Assembly (NCBI GenBank): GCA_964543935.1
Contig: CAZJAK010000031.1
Coordinates: 1-26,890, forward strand
Length of the DNA stretch: 26,890 nt
Reading direction: 5' to 3'
DNA from: JAAYDK01 sp964543935
Lineage (GTDB): Bacteria > Spirochaetota > Spirochaetia > Sphaerochaetales > Sphaerochaetaceae
The notes beneath the pieces were generated by a model. That model ran no database searches, was not told the DNA's origin, and saw nothing but the letters and a program-made list of their open reading frames with translations. The position numbers and the translations under genes were made by a program. This document shows, piece after piece, positions 7,933 through 15,804 of the stretch (the first letter of the stretch is position 1; each line of letters starts with the position of its first letter).

Positions 7933-8592
7933 TCACCCTAAGGTGGATATTCTGGCCCCGTCAGTATCTGGTGCCAGTTGTTTCAGTATGGCAAAAATAC
8001 GATCGATTGGCAAGCCTATGACCGTACAATAATCTCCATCTACCGATTCAACCAATTGCTTGCCCATGCCTTGGATACGGTAAGAACCAGCGGCATGTTC
8101 CCATTCGCCCGAATCGAGGTAAGCCTCAAGGAACGGCTCTTCGAAGGTCGCGAAACGGACGTCGGCGCTATCACATCCGTGCATGATGATGGTTGAACCG
8201 AAGCGGGTTCGGGGGAGGTAGAGTGCGAATCCGCTGTACACCTGATGGACACGGCCCCGCAAGCGTAGCAATTGCCGGCGGGCCTGCTGGCGGTCAGGAC
8301 TTTTCCCAATCAATTCACCCTCAAAGCCTATCAGGGTGTCGGCAGCGATCACGGGTAGCATCGGTTGCGGGTTGTCGGCCAGATAGTGGTCGAGTTTCCT
8401 GACGGCAAGCGCTTCGACTACGTTGCCCGGTGTGTCGGGCCGGTACTCCTCGCCGCTACCGGTGGGGCTGACATGGACCGTGCAACCACGTTCCTGCAAC
8501 AACTGCATGCGCCCAGGGGAACGGGATGCCAGAATGACTGACGGAAGCAACCGGCCCAACCGTTGGTCGAAAGCAGGAATCTCAAAGGACAT
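7933..8592 (-). CDS. maf: Maf-family nucleoside triphosphate pyrophosphatase
   Basis: Maf proteins hydrolyse non-canonical or modified nucleoside triphosphates (dTTP/UTP or m7GTP, by subfamily) to monophosphates. The product is 219 residues. SRSPGR at 23-28 is the substrate loop, AADT at 83-86 carries the catalytic Asp, GKSPDRQQARRQL follows, and AGSYRIQG at 168-175 and VIGLPIDRI close the fold. The start ATG 8592 has GAGGAGA about 7 bases upstream and overlaps the end of the ABC-F gene by 11 bp. I cannot assign the YhdE or YceF specificity from sequence alone. Confidence 0.9.
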   Translation of the reverse strand: MSFEIPAFDQRLGRLLPSVILASRSPGRMQLLQERGCTVHVSPTGSGEEYRPDTPGNVVEALAVRKLDHYLADNPQPMLPVIAADTLIGFEGELIGKSPDRQQARRQLLRLRGRVHQVYSGFALYLPRTRFGSTIIMHGCDSADVRFATFEEPFLEAYLDSGEWEHAAGSYRIQGMGKQLVESVDGDYCTVIGLPIDRIFAILKQLAPDTDGARISTLG

Positions 8593-10519
8593 TGCCGTTC
8601 TCCTCATCTTCAATCGTCTCATGGACGAGGAACCATTGTTGGGCCAACCGGTCTAGTTCTTGTTGGGTGCCATCGCGTTCAGCCACCAGCTTCCCGATGC
8701 GGATGCGGTCGCTGTAATTCTCGGGTAGTTGCATGCGTTTCACAATCTCAGCCAGCTGCAGCTCCAACTGAGCCGACCGCTGCAACAATTCGTCGGCTTC
8801 CTGACGGAGTTTGCGCAAGCGGTTTTTGGCCCGGTTGGCTTCGCGCCGGTCGAACGTCGCAGTCACTTCGCGCGAAGGGGTGGGCTTTCCGATCCTTTCC
8901 ACCTGTTCCTTTTGTTCCAGCTTCCACGAGAAGTATTCGTAATCGCCTTCAAATGTCTCTGGCCGCTGTCCATCGCACAGGTAGAGGATGCGGGTGGCCA
9001 GGTGTTTGATGAAATGGGTGTCGTGCGACACGAACACGATCGTCCCGTCGTAGGCTTGCAATGCCTCGAGGAGCATCTGTTTGGCATTGATGTCCAAATG
9101 GTTGGTCGGCTCGTCGAGGATAAGCAGGTTGGCGGGCTTCAGGAGGATTTTCAACAACGCCAGACGGCTGCGCTCACCACCGCTGAGCACCGCTACCTGT
9201 TTGAAGACGTCGTCGTCGCTGAACAGGAAGGATCCCAAGAGGTTCCTCAAGCGGGGGATGTCGGCGGTCGCTGCCACCGATTCGGCCTCCTGAAGGACAG
9301 TGAGGGTTGGATTCAACGTTTTCTCGGTATCTTGGGCGAAGTATCCGACACTCACGTTGGTACCCAATGCAAGGCGCCCGTCAAAATCGGGGTCGAATCC
9401 AGCCATCATCCGCAACAATGTCGATTTACCGGCGCCGTTGCGGCCGGTGACGGCCAAGCGGTCGCGCTTGTTGACCATGAGGGAAAAATCGTCGAAGACA
9501 TGCAGGTCCCCGTAATGTTTGGACAAGTGTTCCACGACGACCACATCGTTGCCGCTATGGGGGGCAGGGGGAAAACTAAACGAAAGTTTGCGTAAATGGG
9601 CGGGAATCTGGACGACTTCGATCTTGTCGAGTTGTTTGGCCCGGCTCTGGACCTGTTTGGCCTTGGTGGCTTTGTAGCGGAATCGTTCGATGAACTGTTC
9701 GGTTTTCTCAATCTGTTGCATCTGCAGACGATAGGCTGCTTCAAGCCGTTCTAGTTCCTGTTCACGTTGCACGAGATAAGAGCTGTATGTGCCGCTATAG
9801 CGGGTGAGTCTTGCGTTGAACAACTCGTAGACCTCGTTGATGGTCTCGTCGAGGAATCCTTGGTCGTGCGATACGATCAGCAGTCCCCCCTCGTATTGCT
9901 TAAGATAATTTTTCAACCATATGCGGGCTTCGATGTCGAGGTAGTTGGTGGGTTCGTCAAGCAACATGATGTCGGGATCCTCAGCCAAGACCTTGGCCAA
10001 GGCAATCCGCATCTGCCACCCGCCACTGAATTCTCGGCACGGGCGACCGATGTCGTTCCGGTCGAATCCCAATCCAGTCAGGATTTGCTCGATGACAGCA
10101 GTGCGCTGCCAATAGGAACTCGCCAACAACTGTTCCTGCAACTCATGGTGCCTGACCAACAATGCCTCGTGGGCGCCTGTCTTGTCCGAACCTGCCAAGC
10201 GTTCTTCAAGGTGGGCGATTTCGTCAAGGACCGGTTGGAAGCGCTCGAAGGCTGTCTCGGTCTCCTCGTACACGCTGTGGTCGCCGAGGACGATGTCCGA
10301 TTGCGGCAGGTAGGAAATGCGCATCCCTTTGGTGGCCGCAATGGTTCCACCATCGGATTGGACCTGTCCGCAGACGATTTTCATCAAGGTCGACTTGCCC
10401 GAACCGTTGGCACCCGCCAAGGCTGCCCTGGTGGTGCTGTCGATCGTGAACCCTACCTGTGTAAGCAGGTCGCGGTCAGCGTAGGCAAGACTGATGTCCT
10501 TGACTTGAAGGGTCGCCAT
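8582..10519 (-). CDS. ABC-F family ATPase (ribosome-associated type)
   Basis: This is a duplicated ABC ATPase without membrane segments. ABC-F proteins act on the ribosome as translation factors or in antibiotic protection, not in transport. The 645-residue product has Walker A GANGSGKST (36-44), signature FSGGWQ (164-169) and LLDEPTNYLD in domain 1; a charged interdomain linker (about 250-305) with RYKATKAKQVQSRAK; then Walker A GRNGAGKST (359-367), LSGGERSR and LILDEPTNHLD in domain 2. A predicted coiled coil (about 556-635) ends the protein, as in Uup/YdiF/YheS-like members. ATG 10519 has GAGGA 5 bases upstream and gives MATLQVKDIS; the longer upstream frame crosses the divergent promoter and is not used. 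No resistance role is indicated. Confidence 0.93.
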   Translation of the reverse strand: MATLQVKDISLAYADRDLLTQVGFTIDSTTRAALAGANGSGKSTLMKIVCGQVQSDGGTIAATKGMRISYLPQSDIVLGDHSVYEETETAFERFQPVLDEIAHLEERLAGSDKTGAHEALLVRHHELQEQLLASSYWQRTAVIEQILTGLGFDRNDIGRPCREFSGGWQMRIALAKVLAEDPDIMLLDEPTNYLDIEARIWLKNYLKQYEGGLLIVSHDQGFLDETINEVYELFNARLTRYSGTYSSYLVQREQELERLEAAYRLQMQQIEKTEQFIERFRYKATKAKQVQSRAKQLDKIEVVQIPAHLRKLSFSFPPAPHSGNDVVVVEHLSKHYGDLHVFDDFSLMVNKRDRLAVTGRNGAGKSTLLRMMAGFDPDFDGRLALGTNVSVGYFAQDTEKTLNPTLTVLQEAESVAATADIPRLRNLLGSFLFSDDDVFKQVAVLSGGERSRLALLKILLKPANLLILDEPTNHLDINAKQMLLEALQAYDGTIVFVSHDTHFIKHLATRILYLCDGQRPETFEGDYEYFSWKLEQKEQVERIGKPTPSREVTATFDRREANRAKNRLRKLRQEADELLQRSAQLELQLAEIVKRMQLPENYSDRIRIGKLVAERDGTQQELDRLAQQWFLVHETIEDEENGNVL

Positions 10520-10542
10520 ACATTCCTCTAGGATTGCGGGAG

Positions 10543-10571
10543 TTGAAGATTCGCTCGGATACGGATATGAT
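10543..10571 (+). promoter_or_regulatory. Predicted sigma-70 promoter for aroDE
   Basis: TTGAAG at 10543-10548, a 17-base spacer, and TATGAT at 10566-10571 (one mismatch to TATAAT). It would give an mRNA leader of about 65 bases before ATG 10643. It is the best promoter match I see in the window. Confidence 0.55.
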
Positions 10572-10573
10572 GA

Positions 10574-10603
10574 ATGGTAACACGACTGCCCTCCGGCATG
10601 CAA
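10574..10603 (-). promoter_or_regulatory. Possible extended -10 promoter for the ABC-F operon
   Basis: On the minus strand TTGCAT (10603-10598), an 18-base spacer, then TGT-TACCAT (the hexamer at 10579-10574). The TGn before the hexamer makes an extended -10. The hexamer match is moderate. It would nearly abut the aroDE -10 on the other strand, so the two transcripts could compete. Confidence 0.3.
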
Positions 10604-10642
10604 CCAGTGGGGTCGGCGCCTTTCGGGAGATGGAGGATCCGC

Positions 10643-12088
10643 ATGATTTGTTTGGTTCTCACGGGTCGCACGATTGCGGAGGATCTGCAACAGTATGAAC
10701 AAAACAAACCATGGATTTCCATGCTTGAGCTCAGGATCGACCTGCTCGATGAAGTCTCCCGTCTTGATGCGGCATCGTTTCCCGCCTTGGTGGATGTCCC
10801 GGTCATCCTGACCTGCCGCAGGACGGCAGACGGAGGCGCTTTCGCCCAACCCGAGCGCACCAGGTTGGCTCTGATCGAACATGCCTCCCATGGCGCATTT
10901 GCGTATGTCGATCTTGAAGAAGATGTCAAACGAAGCCTATTTGAACGACAGCTGGCCGACCGTGGGATACGGATCATCCGTTCGTATCATGATTTTGACG
11001 GAATCCCAGCCGATATCTATCACCGGGCTTCGCGCATTGCAGCGAAAGGGGAGATCCCCAAGCTGGCCGTTACCCCTAAGACGGTCCTCGACCTGCTGAC
11101 CCTGTTTCGGTTCGAACAGGAATTGGCCACCGTACCAGAGAAAATCATCGTCGGCATGGGTGACATGGGTGTGCCGACCCGGATTTTATACAAGCGTTTA
11201 GGCTCGATGATCACCTATTGCAGCAAGACCGCCATCGCGCCCGGTCAGATCGATGCGCGCACGATGAAGGAGCTGTACCGGGCCGACACGATCGACCACC
11301 GCACCAAAATCTACGGAGTCATCGGCAATCCGGCTCCCCACATCCACAATCCGGGTTTCCAAGGGATCAACTTCAATGCCGTTTACGTCCCGTTCCTGGT
11401 CGACTCGGTCCGCTCTTTCTTCATCTTGGCCGAGACGTTGCGCATCGATGGATTCTCAGTCACCGTGCCCCACAAGCAAGCGGTGCTGCCCTATCTGGGA
11501 AGGATAACCCGCGAAGTCAAGCAAATCGGTAGCTGCAACACCGTGGTCAGGTCAAAGAACCTCTGGTTCGGCACCAACACCGATTATTATGGTTTCATCG
11601 AACCGCTTTTGGATGAAATCGAAGCAAAGCGGCTTCAGACAGCCTTGGTGGTGGGTGCTGGCGGAGCGGCCAGGTCGGTCGTCTGGGCTTTGCGCAACCA
11701 TGGCTGCAAAGTCACCATCGTGAATCGTGATGTCGAACGAGCCAGGAAACTTGCCCTCGAGACCATGTCATCGTACGACTCGTTGGAAAATGCCTCCTTG
11801 TATGAGGGGGTAGATGTGGTGGTCCAGACCACCACGGTCGGCATGGTGCCCAACGAGGATGGCGACCCCATCCCCGATTTTCGCTTCAGTGGCAAGGAAA
11901 TTGCCTATGAATTAGTGTACAAACCGCCCTACACACGTTTTTTAACCCGCGCTAGTGCAGCCGGATGCCGGTTGCAACTCGGTATGGACATGCTGGTGCG
12001 GCAGGGGAAGCTACAGTTCGAGGCCTTCACCGGATACCATTATCCCAAGCGGGTGGAAACGTACCGGGTGCCAAGCGACGCCGAATGA
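10643..12088 (+). CDS. aroDE: Bifunctional 3-dehydroquinate dehydratase / shikimate dehydrogenase fusion
   Basis: Residues 1 to about 215 are a type I 3-dehydroquinate dehydratase: ELRID with E29, SYHDF with His116, Schiff-base Lys140 in PKLAV, Arg180 in GVPTR, and APGQI. Residues about 222-481 are shikimate dehydrogenase: SVTVPHK with catalytic Lys278, GTNTD with Asp314, NADP-loop GAGGAAR (338-344) with NRDVERA, and a terminal RQGKLQFEAFTG. One oddity: where the family has a serine-rich shikimate-binding loop (SxSP just before HN), this protein reads GNPAPHIHN (228-236), five residues short and with no serine. ATG 10643 is chosen from GGAGGA 5 bases upstream. The fusion would channel dehydroquinate to shikimate. 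It converges on the helicase-partner gene with a 3-bp gap. Confidence 0.93.
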   Translation: MICLVLTGRTIAEDLQQYEQNKPWISMLELRIDLLDEVSRLDAASFPALVDVPVILTCRRTADGGAFAQPERTRLALIEHASHGAFAYVDLEEDVKRSLFERQLADRGIRIIRSYHDFDGIPADIYHRASRIAAKGEIPKLAVTPKTVLDLLTLFRFEQELATVPEKIIVGMGDMGVPTRILYKRLGSMITYCSKTAIAPGQIDARTMKELYRADTIDHRTKIYGVIGNPAPHIHNPGFQGINFNAVYVPFLVDSVRSFFILAETLRIDGFSVTVPHKQAVLPYLGRITREVKQIGSCNTVVRSKNLWFGTNTDYYGFIEPLLDEIEAKRLQTALVVGAGGAARSVVWALRNHGCKVTIVNRDVERARKLALETMSSYDSLENASLYEGVDVVVQTTTVGMVPNEDGDPIPDFRFSGKEIAYELVYKPPYTRFLTRASAAGCRLQLGMDMLVRQGKLQFEAFTGYHYPKRVETYRVPSDAE

Positions 12089-12091
12089 GCA

Positions 12092-14140
12092 TCATTGGAA
12101 AAAGACTGAACGGCGCAACCTTCGCACCAAGAAAATCTTCTCAGCCGCGATGACTTTCTCTTCCCGTTCTGGCAGTACGGTTACCCGCAGCGTGTAATCG
12201 CGGTTACTACCGATCAACTCGTTCGCTTCGACCATGAGTTTCTTGATGCTCAGCTCCTCGTCGACCACATGCAGTTCCAGAATCTCGTTCGGGGAGGCGA
12301 TCGCCGACCTGATCAAATTCAGCTTGCCCTGCACGTCGAAACCGCTGGCGGACATCGGCCCGCTGCGCGCGACAGGTGGCACGATTTGAGTGGTCACCAA
12401 GATGAGTCGTTTCGCCAAGCGGGCCATCAATTCCTCTTGGTCATACTTGCTCGCCTTCACAGAAGCAATCTTCTTACGCAGTTCATCAAGGAAGCCGGGT
12501 TCGCCTTGTTCTGTGAAAACGGGGACTTCCATGAGTTTGGCAAAAGTTGCGAGTCGGTCGGTCAGGTCGGTCTCTACGGGAACCGTGAACATGGCCTGCG
12601 ATTCGGGATTGGAGTTTTTCGTCTCTTCCGAGATGCTTTGGGGCAGGATGACCGAGGAAGCTTCGGCCAGTACTTGGCGCCAGACTGGTTCAGTCTTGCG
12701 GGAGAACAGGTAGCATCCCGGGGCTATGGTCGCCAATCGATGGCGTTCCAGTGAGGGAATCGCCTCGATCAAGCGGGCGATGCGTTCGTCGGCGCAGACC
12801 GTGATCCCGTCGTAGATGCGGACCGAATCCGATTCGTCATTCCAATGACGCAAGAGGTTGAGCAGTCCGCTTGAGAGCGGCCTGCCACCCATCTCTTCAA
12901 GGAATGCGACGATATCCGCAAGGGTGCAACCACAATCCAAGGCCCTGCGGAAACTCTCTTTGGTCAAACGGTACGTACTTACCGTGTCCACTTTCTCAAC
13001 TGTGCACATCAGGTGGATGATGTCGGTACCGTCGGATGCCACAGGTTCCGACGAGAATGTCACGGTGAAGTCGCTGTCAATCGTGAAGGGGGCGCTTTTT
13101 TCTCCTGTTTTTCCCATAAGCAAAGCAGTGACCATCAGCCCTTCATCGCCGGATGGCCTGGAGAAGGTGCCCGTGTCGCACAGCAATGCAGCCAGTTCAC
13201 GGTAGCGTTGTATTTGCAATCCGTGGCGTACCGCACAGATATGTAAAATTTTACGCAAAGAGGAACTGCCGATTGCCTTGCTGGTGGCAGCCATAGCGCA
13301 ACTATCTGAGAAAAATGCCGCCAATGCGGCGTTTGTCTCAGGAACATGGCCGAACAGGAGCAACTCGCGCGATAGCTCGCACAGGAACAAGACCCTGAGA
13401 TCGTGTTGCCCCATGGCAAGCAACCAACGGGTTGCAGGAATGTCGAGCGCTGTCTCCCGGCCGAGTTCCCGTACGACGCCGAGTCGCTGCAACATCCGTT
13501 CGATCAACGGTACATACATGGTGGCTGTCTCAACCGACCATGCGCTGAAGATCGCGATGACGGCGGGCGACCTGAGCCACCTGAGTCCTTTTTCCGCCAC
13601 CGGGACATTTTGATGGAGATGGAGGCTGAACATCGCCCGCAACAAGCGCCGATCGAACGGGACTGAGAATTTAATGTCGAGAGGATCGATGGTCGATTCG
13701 CCGGTCAACAACCGCAGCGAGAACACTCCGTTCTGTTGCAAACGTTTGACGAGCAATGGATTGACCATCAAGGTCTTGCGGACACTCGAGCCGGTCGGAC
13801 AGGGCATCAGCAACAGCCGTTCTTCCAAGTTGACGATGTTCTGCTGGATGTCCAAATAAGGCAAGTCGTCGACAAACAAGGCGCACAACTCATCTTGAGT
13901 GGATTCGACGTACAACCAGGCAGCGGTCAGGATGCTGGCATCCCAACGAGTGATGAGGGCACACAACCGATTCACGAACGGCTCGCTGGAGAACAGCGTC
14001 ATCAAACGACGGTTCAGTTGAGGTTTGTTGAAAGGTGTCGGGATGGCCCCCAAATAGTTGCGCATCAAGTTGAGGTAGACCGTATCGGAGAGTGTGGCCA
14101 ACGAGCGTTCTAACAAGAGGTCGGATTCACGTTCGGTCAT
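12092..14140 (-). CDS. XPB-associated protein with Helicase_C_3 (XPB/Ssl2-like) domain
   Basis: A 682-residue protein of unproven function, translationally coupled to the XPB helicase (ATGA overlap at 14140-14137, with GGAGGT 6 bases before the ATG). Residues about 353-475 resemble the XPB/Ssl2-like helicase-associated domain: a hydrophobic start at FTIDSDFTV, then TYRLTKESFRRALDCG, an LADIVAFLEEM helix, and ITVCADERIARLIEA. Residues about 603-676 (KLNLIRSAIA through KIFLVRRL) have a WYL-like look, which is a weak inference. The N-terminal half is helical and unrecognised; no Walker motif is present. By family knowledge, mycobacteria pair a similar protein with their XPB gene, so a helicase partner or DNA-binding adaptor is the best guess. 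Confidence 0.75.
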   Translation of the reverse strand: MTERESDLLLERSLATLSDTVYLNLMRNYLGAIPTPFNKPQLNRRLMTLFSSEPFVNRLCALITRWDASILTAAWLYVESTQDELCALFVDDLPYLDIQQNIVNLEERLLLMPCPTGSSVRKTLMVNPLLVKRLQQNGVFSLRLLTGESTIDPLDIKFSVPFDRRLLRAMFSLHLHQNVPVAEKGLRWLRSPAVIAIFSAWSVETATMYVPLIERMLQRLGVVRELGRETALDIPATRWLLAMGQHDLRVLFLCELSRELLLFGHVPETNAALAAFFSDSCAMAATSKAIGSSSLRKILHICAVRHGLQIQRYRELAALLCDTGTFSRPSGDEGLMVTALLMGKTGEKSAPFTIDSDFTVTFSSEPVASDGTDIIHLMCTVEKVDTVSTYRLTKESFRRALDCGCTLADIVAFLEEMGGRPLSSGLLNLLRHWNDESDSVRIYDGITVCADERIARLIEAIPSLERHRLATIAPGCYLFSRKTEPVWRQVLAEASSVILPQSISEETKNSNPESQAMFTVPVETDLTDRLATFAKLMEVPVFTEQGEPGFLDELRKKIASVKASKYDQEELMARLAKRLILVTTQIVPPVARSGPMSASGFDVQGKLNLIRSAIASPNEILELHVVDEELSIKKLMVEANELIGSNRDYTLRVTVLPEREEKVIAAEKIFLVRRLRRSVFFQ

Positions 14141-15804
14141 TCCCAAACCTCCACCCGGTAGGCATACCCTTGCTCAGCCAAGAACTTCTGGCGGTTGGCG
14201 GTGAACTCTTCCTCGGAGGAGTATCGTGTCACCAATGAATAGAAATGGGAACCGGTCTGTTTTGGACGCAATATCCGCCCAAGCCGTTGAGCCTCTTCCT
14301 GACGGGAGCCGAATGTCCCCGAAACTTGGATGGCGACCGAGGCGTCGGGCAAGTCGATGGCAAAGTTGGCCACCTTGGAAACCACCAGGATGCGTTCCTT
14401 CTTGGCCCTGAAGGCAGCGTACAGTTCGTCCCGCTTGGTGTTGCCGGTGGCCCCGGTGATCAACGGTGCCCCGAGTTCCTTGGCGATGGCCACCAGTTGG
14501 TCAAGATATTGTCCGATGACCAGGATGAACTCGCCTGCGTGATTCTCGATGAGTTGCTTCACGATGGGTATTTTGGCAGGATTCTCCGAAGCAATCCGGT
14601 ATTTCTCACGTTTGGTGCCCACCGCATACGGAATCTCCAATTCCATCGGCAACGGGACCCTGATTTCGACGCATTGGGCTTCGGCAATCCACCCTTGGCT
14701 TTCAAGTTGGCTCCACGGTACATCGCACCGTTTCGGACCGACCAGGGAAAACACTTCGTCCTCGCGGTGGTCCTCACGGATCAATGTCGCGGTCAAACCC
14801 ACCCGGTGGATGGCCTGCAGTTCGGCAGTGATTTTGAAGACCGGGGCGGGCAGCATGTGGACTTCATCGTACAGGATGAGCCCCCAACCCCCTTCCTTGA
14901 GGATTCCCATATGAGGGAAATCCTCCTCTTTGGCCGGCCGCCAGGTCAGAACCTGATAAGTGCACACCGTGATGGGTTTTATCTCTTTGCGCATGCCCGA
15001 GTATTCGCCGATATCGGAGGGGGAAAGATTCAATTTGTCGGCCAGCTCGTCGATCCATTGATGCACTGCCGCCACGTTGGTGGTGAGAATCAGCGTCCTG
15101 GTGCTCAGGCGCACCATCACCTCCATGCCGACGACGGTCTTGCCCGAGCCACACGGCAACACGATCACTCCGTACCCTGAACCCGGGCCACCGTTGCCGA
15201 TAACCGAGTCGGCGGCCATCTTTTGGTAATCGCGCAAAACGAACGGCACTCCTCGCCCCGAAACGCTCTTGAAGGCCATCGGTACCGCTTCTCCCTTGTC
15301 CAAAGGGATGCGGTCATCGACCGGATAGCCGAGCTTGATCAACTGCAGTTTCAACTCGCCCCGGCTGTAGGCGTTTACAAGATACCCGCCTTCAGTCTTA
15401 TGGAGCATTGCGGCGATATGCTTGCGGGCCAATATCTCGCGTTCGGCCCGTTCCTTGGAGATGGAAAGCAGGTAGGTGTCGCTTCGGTCGGCCACGGATG
15501 TGAGCACGACCGTCCCGAAGCGCCCTGAGGTTTCCTTGATGAAGAAGGCTACGCTATCGGGGATGGAGAAGCGTGACCAACGTTCCAACCGTTGCATGAC
15601 TTGTGCTGCACTGATGCCGGCGGTGGCGGCATTCCACAAGGAAATCGGGGAGACTGCGAAGGTATGGACATGCTCTGGCGACTTGATCAACTCGGCGAAA
15701 CCGATCAAATCGTTGCGGGCCGCCTCTGCGTCCGCTGCATGGACATCGAGCAATAAGGTGAGGTCGCTTTGGACGATCAAGGGTTTATCTGCCATGTCTG
15801 CCAT
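14137..15804 (-). CDS. Bacterial XPB/Rad25-type DNA helicase (SF2)
   Basis: This superfamily 2, 3'-5' helicase is related to eukaryotic TFIIH subunit XPB. In 555 residues, an N-terminal damage-recognition-like region (1 to about 180) precedes the motor. Motor motifs are Walker A LPCGSGKT (216-223), DEVH box (313-316), TAT (338-340), the XPB-diagnostic RED motif at 343-345, and QEEAQRLGRILRPK (502-515) with the arginine finger. The size and the RED motif separate it from RecG/UvrB-type helicases. The start may be ATG 15804 or 15795; both overlap the 3' end of aroC (by 20 or 11 bp), and neither has a strong Shine-Dalgarno, so translation is probably coupled. A role in repair or transcription-linked unwinding is inferred from family; the bacterial function is poorly defined. 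Confidence 0.93.
   Translation of the reverse strand: MADMADKPLIVQSDLTLLLDVHAADAEAARNDLIGFAELIKSPEHVHTFAVSPISLWNAATAGISAAQVMQRLERWSRFSIPDSVAFFIKETSGRFGTVVLTSVADRSDTYLLSISKERAEREILARKHIAAMLHKTEGGYLVNAYSRGELKLQLIKLGYPVDDRIPLDKGEAVPMAFKSVSGRGVPFVLRDYQKMAADSVIGNGGPGSGYGVIVLPCGSGKTVVGMEVMVRLSTRTLILTTNVAAVHQWIDELADKLNLSPSDIGEYSGMRKEIKPITVCTYQVLTWRPAKEEDFPHMGILKEGGWGLILYDEVHMLPAPVFKITAELQAIHRVGLTATLIREDHREDEVFSLVGPKRCDVPWSQLESQGWIAEAQCVEIRVPLPMELEIPYAVGTKREKYRIASENPAKIPIVKQLIENHAGEFILVIGQYLDQLVAIAKELGAPLITGATGNTKRDELYAAFRAKKERILVVSKVANFAIDLPDASVAIQVSGTFGSRQEEAQRLGRILRPKQTGSHFYSLVTRYSSEEEFTANRQKFLAEQGYAYRVEVWE

Noticed and set aside
7021..7941. Long open frame (306 codons) on the plus strand opposite rpsB
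   Set aside because: It mirrors the codon pattern of rpsB, has no ribosome binding site or recognisable motif, and S2 is certain on the other strand.
10520..10891. Longer ABC-F N-terminus (about 124 extra residues)
   Set aside because: It crosses the divergent promoter and the start of aroDE, and the extra sequence has no ABC-F similarity; ATG 10519 has a proper ribosome binding site.
14245..15180. 311-codon plus-strand frame opposite the XPB helicase
   Set aside because: Antisense shadow; no start signal and no motif.
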